Source of the DNA: Prolixibacter bellariivorans ATCC BAA-1284
GTDB lineage: Bacteria > Bacteroidota > Bacteroidia > Bacteroidales > Prolixibacteraceae
Length of the DNA stretch: 64,000 nt
Direction of reading: 5' to 3'
Assembly: GCF_000621705.1 (NCBI RefSeq)
Contig: NZ_JHXO01000009.1
Coordinates: 186,001-250,000 of the forward strand
Position 1 is the first letter of the stretch. Each line of letters opens with the position of its first letter. The position numbers and the translations under genes were made by a program. The notes below the pieces were generated by a model. It searched no databases. It worked only from the letters and a program-made list of their open reading frames with translations, and had not been told where the DNA came from. This document shows, piece after piece, positions 58,231-64,000 of the stretch.

Positions 58231-61002
58231 ATGAAAAGAAACAGAAAGATCATCTCCGTCATTGTTGCCATTATCGTGGCTTTCTACTTGTTAAACCTGT
58301 TCTTAAACTACTACGGCGACTGGCTCTGGTTCAACAATCTGCACTATGGCTCGGTATTTAGTACCATGATTATTGCCAAGATTGTTTCGTTTGTCGTATT
58401 CTTCCTGGTTTTTGTCCTGTTTTTTAGTCTTCACCTTCGCCTGGCCCATCGCAGGGGCCAACTGAGCAGGCAGAACATCTACCTGCCGGAAGACGACCCC
58501 CGACAAGTTATTTTACAGCTCTACAAAGGGAAAACAATCTTTTGGATCTGGGCTATACTGACGTTGTTGCTTGGCAAATTTATGGGTTCATATGCTGTCG
58601 ACCAATGGAACAATTTCCTGCAATTCATCCATGCTTCTTCTTTTGGTATTCAGGAGCCGATTTTTCACAAAGATGCCGGATTTTACGTATTCAAACTTCC
58701 GGTTTACCAGTTCATCACCAGCTGGTATCTTTTCATGGTGGGGATGACTTTCATTGCCGTTATGGCGTCCTATTATCTCGATAACGTCTTTTCGTCAGTC
58801 GGGAAAGGTTTTCAGGTTCTCAAACCCGTCAGAAGACATTTATTGAGCCTGACCGGATTCTTCGTGCTGGGCATTTCGGTATCCTATTTCCTGAAACTGT
58901 ATAACATTTTATATTCCTCCCACGGAGCAGCTTACGGCCCCTCGTATGTGGATGTACACGCACAAATCCCGGCCTATTGGGCACTTTTTGTTGTGAGCCT
59001 TGCTATCACATTGCTTTTGTTTTTATCCCGGGCCTTCCGGAAAAAGAAAATTATTTTGTATGCCGTTGGAGTTTGGGTATTCGTCTTAATTGGCTTTGTG
59101 TGGATTTACCCCAGCATAATAGAACAATACGTTGTGAAGCCCAACGAACTGCAAAAAGAGACACCGTATATTCTGAATAATATAAAACTAACGCGGGAAG
59201 CTTATGGCTTAAATAAAATTAAGGTCAAACCTTTTCCTGTCGACGACAAGATTACCTATAAGGACATTGAGGAAAACCGCAATACCATAGAAAACATACG
59301 GCTATGGGACAGAAGACCGTTGATACAAACCTACAAACAGCTGCAGGAAATTCGCCTCTATTACGATTTTAACAGTGTGCAGGTCGATCGGTATCATTTC
59401 GACAAATATACTGAAGTAGCATTGGCCGGAAGAGAATTACCTGTTTCGCAAATTCCCAACCGGGCACAAACCTGGGTCAACACCCATTTGATCTTTACCC
59501 ACGGTTACGGTGTGGTGATGAACCCCGTGAATGAGATATTGCCTAACGGTATGCCCAACCTGGTTGTCAAGGACATTCCTCCGACAACCACTGTCCCGCT
59601 TAAGTTAAAGCAAATGGGAATTTACTATGGCGAAGAGTCCAACCAGTTTGTTTTGGTCAACACCACCGCCAAAGAGTTTGATTACCCGAAGGGCGACGAT
59701 AATGTATATACCAGTTATGCCGGCAAGGGAGGCGTTCGTATTTCCGGTTTGTTTAAGCGCCTGGTTTTTGCCTGGAAATTTTCAGACATCAAAATTCTGC
59801 TGACCGGCTATCTGACAAACCAAAGCCGCATTATGTTCTACCGGAATATTACGCAGCGTGACAAAACCATTGCTCCGTTTCTTTCATACGACAGCCAGCC
59901 TTATATGGTCGTCGGAGACGACGGACAACTCTACTGGATACACGATGCCTACACCACGAGCAATATGTTTCCTTACTCTGAGCCTGTCACACAAAACCTG
60001 AGTGAACGTGGTTTCAACTACATCAATAATTCGGTTAAGGTGGTGATCAATGCGTACAACGGAGATGTTTCCTATTATGTGATTAATCCCAACGACCCGA
60101 TTATTCAAACGTATGAGAAAATCTATCCGAAGCTTTTCAAACCGTTTAGCGACATGCCGGAATTTTTAAAGGCTCACATCCGCTATCCCACCGATCTGTT
60201 CAATATACAAACACAGATGTACAATGTATATCACATGACCGATCCGAAGGTTTTTTACAACCAGGAAGACTATTGGCAGGTTCCGAATGAAAGCTATAAT
60301 AACGAGCAGCAGAAAATGTTCCCTTATTACATTATCATGCGCTTGCCTGAAACCCAAAAAGAAGAGTATATCCTCATGCTGCCACTGACTCCTTCCAAGA
60401 AGGATAATATGATTGCATGGATGTGCGCCCGTTGCGACGCCCCTAATTACGGCGATCTGATTGTCTATTCACTTCCGAAGGATAAATTGATTTACGGGCC
60501 CATGCAGGTTGAAGCCAGAATTAATCAGCAACCTGACATCTCTTCCCAGCTTACCCTTTGGGGACAGCAAGGCTCGCAGGTTTTCAAAGGAAACCAGTTG
60601 ATCATCCCGATAAAAAATTCGTTCCTGTATGTGGAGCCTGTCTATCTGCAATCAGACCAGGGCAAAATCCCGGAACTGAAACGGGTGATTGTGACCTACA
60701 ACGATCATATTGAGATGAAGAAAACGCTGGAAGAAGCACTCCAGGCGATTTTCAATAGCTCCGGCTCACAAGACACGTTGTCGGCACCACAGGTAAAAGA
60801 TATCGTCAACATCGTTAAGACTTCCCTTTCGGCGAAAGCCAAGGAAGCACTTGACCATTACAACAAAGCCACCGAATATCTGAAACAGAATAACTGGGCC
60901 GGTTATGGGAAAGAGCTGCAGCAGATGAAAGCAGTTTTATCCAAGATGACCCGGGACAGCACAACAAGCCAGGAAGCCAATAAGGAACCAATGAAGCAGT
61001 AG
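58231..61002 (+). CDS. UPF0182 family membrane protein
   Basis: This 923-residue protein has seven membrane segments within the first 310 residues (the first is IISVIVAIIVAFYLLNLFL, about 6-24, the last near residues 280-300). A large periplasmic domain of about 600 residues follows (GRELPVSQIPNRAQTWVNTH; LTGYLTNQSRIMFYRNITQR; SYDSQPYMVVGDDGQLYWIH). This matches UPF0182 throughout, as does the KMYPKLFKPFSDMP-like block (here KIYPKLFKPFSDMPEFLKAH). The function is unknown. The C-terminal 60 residues are Gln/Lys-rich with a helix AKEALDHYNKATEYLKQNNW. It is a single-gene unit, flanked by two near-identical hairpins. Confidence 0.92.
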   Translation: MKRNRKIISVIVAIIVAFYLLNLFLNYYGDWLWFNNLHYGSVFSTMIIAKIVSFVVFFLVFVLFFSLHLRLAHRRGQLSRQNIYLPEDDPRQVILQLYKGKTIFWIWAILTLLLGKFMGSYAVDQWNNFLQFIHASSFGIQEPIFHKDAGFYVFKLPVYQFITSWYLFMVGMTFIAVMASYYLDNVFSSVGKGFQVLKPVRRHLLSLTGFFVLGISVSYFLKLYNILYSSHGAAYGPSYVDVHAQIPAYWALFVVSLAITLLLFLSRAFRKKKIILYAVGVWVFVLIGFVWIYPSIIEQYVVKPNELQKETPYILNNIKLTREAYGLNKIKVKPFPVDDKITYKDIEENRNTIENIRLWDRRPLIQTYKQLQEIRLYYDFNSVQVDRYHFDKYTEVALAGRELPVSQIPNRAQTWVNTHLIFTHGYGVVMNPVNEILPNGMPNLVVKDIPPTTTVPLKLKQMGIYYGEESNQFVLVNTTAKEFDYPKGDDNVYTSYAGKGGVRISGLFKRLVFAWKFSDIKILLTGYLTNQSRIMFYRNITQRDKTIAPFLSYDSQPYMVVGDDGQLYWIHDAYTTSNMFPYSEPVTQNLSERGFNYINNSVKVVINAYNGDVSYYVINPNDPIIQTYEKIYPKLFKPFSDMPEFLKAHIRYPTDLFNIQTQMYNVYHMTDPKVFYNQEDYWQVPNESYNNEQQKMFPYYIIMRLPETQKEEYILMLPLTPSKKDNMIAWMCARCDAPNYGDLIVYSLPKDKLIYGPMQVEARINQQPDISSQLTLWGQQGSQVFKGNQLIIPIKNSFLYVEPVYLQSDQGKIPELKRVIVTYNDHIEMKKTLEEALQAIFNSSGSQDTLSAPQVKDIVNIVKTSLSAKAKEALDHYNKATEYLKQNNWAGYGKELQQMKAVLSKMTRDSTTSQEANKEPMKQ

Positions 61003-61036
61003 GGCTTGAAGCCATATTGAGATTTACGATAGTTAA

Positions 61037-61069
61037 AAGGATGTTATCCCTTCGAGGGATGACATCCTT
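61037..61069 (+). terminator. terminator-like hairpin after the UPF0182 gene
   Basis: AAGGATGTTATCCC and GGGATGACATCCTT form a stem with one G-T pair. The tract after it is TATTCG, with fewer T than at 58040. The arms match the hairpin before the gene except for one base. Confidence 0.6.
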
Positions 61070-61192
61070 ATTCGTTACATACAAGCGTCAACGATTAAGT
61101 TTCTTTAACAAAAGAGTTCCGATGTGAGCTCAACCTTTTACCGGGTCGTATGTCTCATAATTACTATTCAGAACAATCATTAGGAGACGAAT

Positions 61193-61741
61193 ATGAGAAG
61201 ATTTTCAATGCCTGGTCAACTAAAAACTGTTTTTGCCATAATGGTTTTTGCAAGCCCGTTTCTTTCCGGCAATGTACTGGCCCGGAATAACCATCACCAT
61301 CCATGCTTAATGAGGAAAGATTCAACCCTGATGCAGCGGCAGGAAATGATACACTCCCGGAGTCATATGGTGATGCCTTTCGACATGAATAAAGTCACCC
61401 ATTATTTTATCAAAACCAACAACGGCGGCATTTTACGGATCAAGGCAAAAGACCCTGCTGATACATTGCAAATTTCGATGATCCGAAAACACCTTAGTAA
61501 AGAAAGAAACTTGTTTTCGAAAGCCGATTTTAAAGACCCAAAAACCCTTCACGGGATGCATATGCCGGGACTCAAAACACTTTCGGGTTCAAAAGGCAAG
61601 TTTACGGTTGACTATCAGCAATTACCGGACGGTGCAAAGCTCACATTTGCTTCGAAGGATGCTGCCGTAATCGATGCGCTTCATGTTTGGTTTGATGCCC
61701 AGTTGAGAGACCACGGCAGCGATGCCAAGAGTAAAGAATAA
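61193..61741 (+). CDS. small secreted Met/His-rich protein of a widespread uncharacterised family
   Basis: This 182-residue protein has a signal peptide (1-30, ending VLA|R) and a short His-rich stretch NNHHHPCLM. The core then reads HSRSHMVMPFDMNKVTHYFI (about residues 54-73), ISMIRKHLSKERNLFSKADF, LHGMHMPGLKTLSGSKGKFT and DALHVWFDAQLRDHGSDAKS. I have seen this block in many bacteria, where it is sometimes labelled aspartate carbamoyltransferase; nothing in it resembles the PyrB motifs at 8442, so the label is wrong. The conserved His, Asp and Met residues suggest metal binding, but no function is established. Confidence 0.7.
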   Translation: MRRFSMPGQLKTVFAIMVFASPFLSGNVLARNNHHHPCLMRKDSTLMQRQEMIHSRSHMVMPFDMNKVTHYFIKTNNGGILRIKAKDPADTLQISMIRKHLSKERNLFSKADFKDPKTLHGMHMPGLKTLSGSKGKFTVDYQQLPDGAKLTFASKDAAVIDALHVWFDAQLRDHGSDAKSKE

Positions 61742-62144
61742 CGTTCCCGGGTGATTCACCTTTTACCACTTAGCGGTAACGCGTTGCAAAAGATGCCGCA
61801 ATCCATCATTGAGCTGCAGCTCGCAAACTATCCTCCTCCAGGAGGAGGTGGCCGAAGGCCGGAGGAGGATTTAAGGTACCGTTGGGATTCTCCTGACCAC
61901 CATCAAACGGTAACCACTGTGCGGTATTCGCCCCCGACGGCATTACATGAAATGTTCGGTTAGAAGTTGGTGGGTATGTGCGGCGCGACAGCCTTTCCTT
62001 TTCAATCGTGACCCGAATGTGCGCCTCTTTTCATGCGGGCACTGCTACGGGGCGAAAAGCATTTCGCCCCTTCGTCCTTCCCCACAACAACGAAGCCTAT
62101 CGGCGTAAATCAGTGAATAAAATCCGTGGCTATCCGCGAAAATA
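61742..62144. other. 403-base region with a GGAGG palindromic repeat
   Basis: Open frames here (61751-61963 and 61978-62166) lack coding signs. The centre holds the inverted repeat TCCTCCTCC (61831-61839) with GGAGGAGGA (61861-61869), and between them GGCCGAAGGCC, a compact hairpin of the kind scattered through Bacteroidota intergenic DNA. No promoter is clear. Confidence 0.4.
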
Positions 62145-63287
62145 TTACGACAACCGCTGCTTATAATCTGAATAACTGAACTCTCGCATTAACCGAAAGC
62201 CGGTCTCGTCGTTCCAGATGCCGATGGACGGATGGGCGACTCCGTTGAACATGGTGGTTTTCACCATCGTGTAGTGAATCATATCTTCGAAAACAATCGA
62301 GTCGCCGGGTTGCAGCTCTTCGTCGAACGACCAGTAGCCGACAAAATCACCGGCGAGGCAGGAATTGCCACCCATGCGGTAGGCCGGTTTGTCATCTACC
62401 GGGTCGAAGTGTGCGCCCTGGATACGGGGTTTGTATGGCATTTCGAGGCAGTCGGGCATGTGCGCCGTAAACGATACGTTGAGCACCGCTGTCCGGATGC
62501 CTTTGTTCTCCACCACATCCACCACGGTCGATTTCAGCACACCGGTTTCCCAGGCAAACGCGCTGCCCGGTTCCAGAATCACCTGCACATCCCACTTTTC
62601 GCGGAACGCTTTCAGGAGATTGATCAAATGCTGCGTATCGTAACCTTTGCGGGTCATCAGGTGGCCGCCGCCCATGTTCACCCATTTTACTTTCGGCAAG
62701 AAACGGGCAAAACGCTCTTCGAACGCCGCCAGGGTTTTCTCCAAATCAACAGAGTTCGACTCGCACAGTGTATGAAAATGGAGACCTTCTACCCCTTCAG
62801 GCAGTTCTTCGCCCAGTTGCGAGGATAAGATGCCTAAACGCGTTCCCGGCGAACAGGGATTATATAAATCGGTATCTACTTCCGAGAATTCGGGATTGAC
62901 CCGGAGACCGACGGATATCTTACGGGAATAGTTTTTCACGGCCGGCAGGAACCGTTCCAGTTGCGAAAGGGAATTGAAGGTGATGTGCGACGAACATTCG
63001 AGTACCTCGTCGAAATCGTCCTCGGTATAAGCAGGCGAATAGGTATGCGCCAGGGACTTCATCTCCTCCACTGCTAAACGGGCCTCATACGCTCCACTGG
63101 CTGTCGCACCGCTGATGTATTCGCGAACAATGGGAAAAGCGCTCCACATGGCGAAGCCTTTAAATGCGAGGATGATATCCACACCCGCAGCGTCTCTCAC
63201 GCCCCGGATAAGTTCGAGATTTTTTCGCAACAAACCTTCGTCGAGCACATAACAGGGCGAAGGAATTTTATTCAGATCGATAGCCAT
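62145..63287 (-). CDS. nspC: carboxynorspermidine decarboxylase
   Basis: This 380-residue enzyme of the alanine racemase-fold PLP family removes CO2 from carboxy(nor)spermidine to make (nor)spermidine. The PLP lysine is Lys43 in ILAFKGFAMWSAFPIVREYI. The catalytic cysteine region is LHFHTLCESNSVDLEKTLAA (about residues 189-208), followed by WVNMGGGHLMTRKGYD (about 225-240, phosphate-binding glycines). Also seen are the EPGSAFAWETGVL block and ERGDIVFEDM-like GDSIVFEDMIHYTM (about 338-351). The expected partner, carboxynorspermidine dehydrogenase, is not in the window. The ATG at 63287 starts MAIDLNKIPSPCYV. Confidence 0.93.
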   Translation of the reverse strand: MAIDLNKIPSPCYVLDEGLLRKNLELIRGVRDAAGVDIILAFKGFAMWSAFPIVREYISGATASGAYEARLAVEEMKSLAHTYSPAYTEDDFDEVLECSSHITFNSLSQLERFLPAVKNYSRKISVGLRVNPEFSEVDTDLYNPCSPGTRLGILSSQLGEELPEGVEGLHFHTLCESNSVDLEKTLAAFEERFARFLPKVKWVNMGGGHLMTRKGYDTQHLINLLKAFREKWDVQVILEPGSAFAWETGVLKSTVVDVVENKGIRTAVLNVSFTAHMPDCLEMPYKPRIQGAHFDPVDDKPAYRMGGNSCLAGDFVGYWSFDEELQPGDSIVFEDMIHYTMVKTTMFNGVAHPSIGIWNDETGFRLMREFSYSDYKQRLS

Positions 63288-63369
63288 AACTGCCGTGATT
63301 TTTCTTCTAAACAGGCAGCAAAGTTACGCTTTTCCCGGTAGGATAAAACAGGGACGGGATAGATAAAAA

Positions 63370-63435
63370 CAAACCGGGCACCAGCAACGACAGAGAGTAA
63401 CGTTATAAAGCAGAACGTCGTTGTGATACCCGGTA
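63370..63435 (-). terminator. large hairpin after the dihydroorotate dehydrogenase-like gene
   Basis: On the minus strand ACCGGG near 63435 pairs with CCCGGT near 63380, and AACGAC with GTCGTT inside, followed by TTGTTTTTATC. It is about 30-40 bases past the stop of the gene at 63467. Confidence 0.55.
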
Positions 63436-63466
63436 GTATTGAATGCCGGTGTCCCGGCAGGTGGTT

Positions 63467-64000
63467 CTATTTTACATCCGAAAAGTACTTCATGAACTGG
63501 GCGCGTTCGTAAATCATCGGTTTGGTTACACTCTCCTGGCTCAGTTTGCCAATGAGTTCACTTACCGAGTTGTAGTTGTGCGCTTTCATCCATTCGGTCA
63601 TTTCGGTCAGCATTTGCGGGATAACGCCCATACCGTTTTTGTAGATAGCCGAAGCTACTTCTACCGCGTTAGCGCCAACCAACAGGTTCTTCAGGATGGT
63701 TTTTCCATCGTGGATACCGGTCGAAGCCGCCATATCGCAGGCCAGTTTTCCTTTCAGGATGCCAATCCAGCGAAGGACCATGGCATTCTCATCGGGGTTG
63801 CTGTAAATGTGCGACGAGGTAATTTTCATCTTCTCCAGGTCCACATCCGGACGGTAGAAACGGTTGAACAGCACCAGCGATGAAATTCCGGATTCCGATA
63901 GCTTTATGGCAAAGTTGGCCATACCCGAGAAGAAGTTACTAATCTTCAGGGCCACCGGAATGGTGATGTGCTGTTTTATGGCTTCGATGATATCGAAGTA
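63467..64000 (-). CDS. dihydroorotate dehydrogenase-like protein, 5' part beyond window
   Basis: The frame is open to the right edge with no start in the window, leaving the C-terminal 177 residues of a flavin-dependent TIM-barrel protein. PVALKISNFFSGMANFAIKL near the edge, then FNRFYRPDVDLEKMKI, LRWIGILKGKLACDMAASTG and ILKNLLVGANAVEVASAIYK (the phosphate-binding end of the barrel) are typical of the Bacteroidota dihydroorotate-dehydrogenase-like proteins. The conventional catalytic cysteine or serine would lie upstream. The last residues are QFMKYFSDVK. Whether it makes orotate or serves another oxidation is open; pyrBI elsewhere in the window shows the pathway exists. Confidence 0.82.
   Translation of the reverse strand, partial: YFDIIEAIKQHITIPVALKISNFFSGMANFAIKLSESGISSLVLFNRFYRPDVDLEKMKITSSHIYSNPDENAMVLRWIGILKGKLACDMAASTGIHDGKTILKNLLVGANAVEVASAIYKNGMGVIPQMLTEMTEWMKAHNYNSVSELIGKLSQESVTKPMIYERAQFMKYFSDVK

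Noticed and set aside
61751-62166. Two short plus-strand frames
   Set aside because: They cross a GGAGG palindromic repeat and show no coding features.

Overview
The window is chromosomal DNA of a member of the Bacteroidota. Several independent signs agree. Promoters have the phylum's -7 element TAnnTTTG, usually 23-30 bases before the start codon. There are no strong Shine-Dalgarno sequences. One protein carries a type IX secretion sorting domain, and there are phylum-typical genes (PafA-like phosphatase, DUF4293, DUF2961/GH172, HU-HIG-type DNA-binding protein, LytS/LytTR pair, ZapA-RNase Y block). Three proteins have twin-arginine signals. A Bacteroidales/Marinilabiliales-like organism is my inference; I cannot name a genus.

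Layout. 1-6578 is an envelope and replication block: LptD (cut by the window edge) is divergent from an N-acetylmuramoyl-L-alanine amidase, followed by an MCE lipid-transport protein and dnaA. 6658-10350 holds a DMT transporter, an IMPACT protein, pyrBI behind an attenuator-like leader, and a free-methionine-sulfoxide-reductase-like GAF protein. 10423-15984 holds a DUF4293 protein, a prohibitin-like protein, a nucleoside phosphorylase, a SirB1-like protein, RNase Y, a structured RNA candidate (possibly 6S), ZapA and a small coiled-coil protein. 16108-25828 holds M23 peptidase-anmK, a C69 dipeptidase, rplS, a YitT transporter, a GH16-like pseudoenzyme with four helical repeats, and an rRNA m5C methyltransferase. 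26003-34319 holds a PepSY-type protein, a Tat-exported molybdenum aldehyde oxidoreductase (paoABC-like), a lipoprotein plus LytS/LytTR system, and a Zn-dependent phospholipase C-like protein. 34341-38834 holds PafA, a degenerate esterase, a Tat-exported aldo/keto reductase and a GNAT acetyltransferase.

38850-57926 is the accessory part. It contains a six-unit, 203-bp-period array of palindromic elements with a DUF559 endonuclease-like gene inside, AT-rich orphan genes (one with a HEPN-like R-x4-H motif), two decayed copies of a cupin gene tail, two minisatellites around a YedF-like gene, and a gene broken by a stop and a frameshift. Between these lie ordinary cargo genes (GH172-like, NHL/T9SS protein, DUF5694, FAD oxidoreductase, PIG-L deacetylase, FMO, cupin, QueG-like Fe-S protein).

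57927-64000 returns to ordinary genes: a UPF0182 membrane protein between two near-identical hairpins, a small secreted protein, a carboxynorspermidine decarboxylase and the C-terminal part of a dihydroorotate-dehydrogenase-like protein. I saw no tRNA, rRNA, CRISPR array, transposase or integrase.
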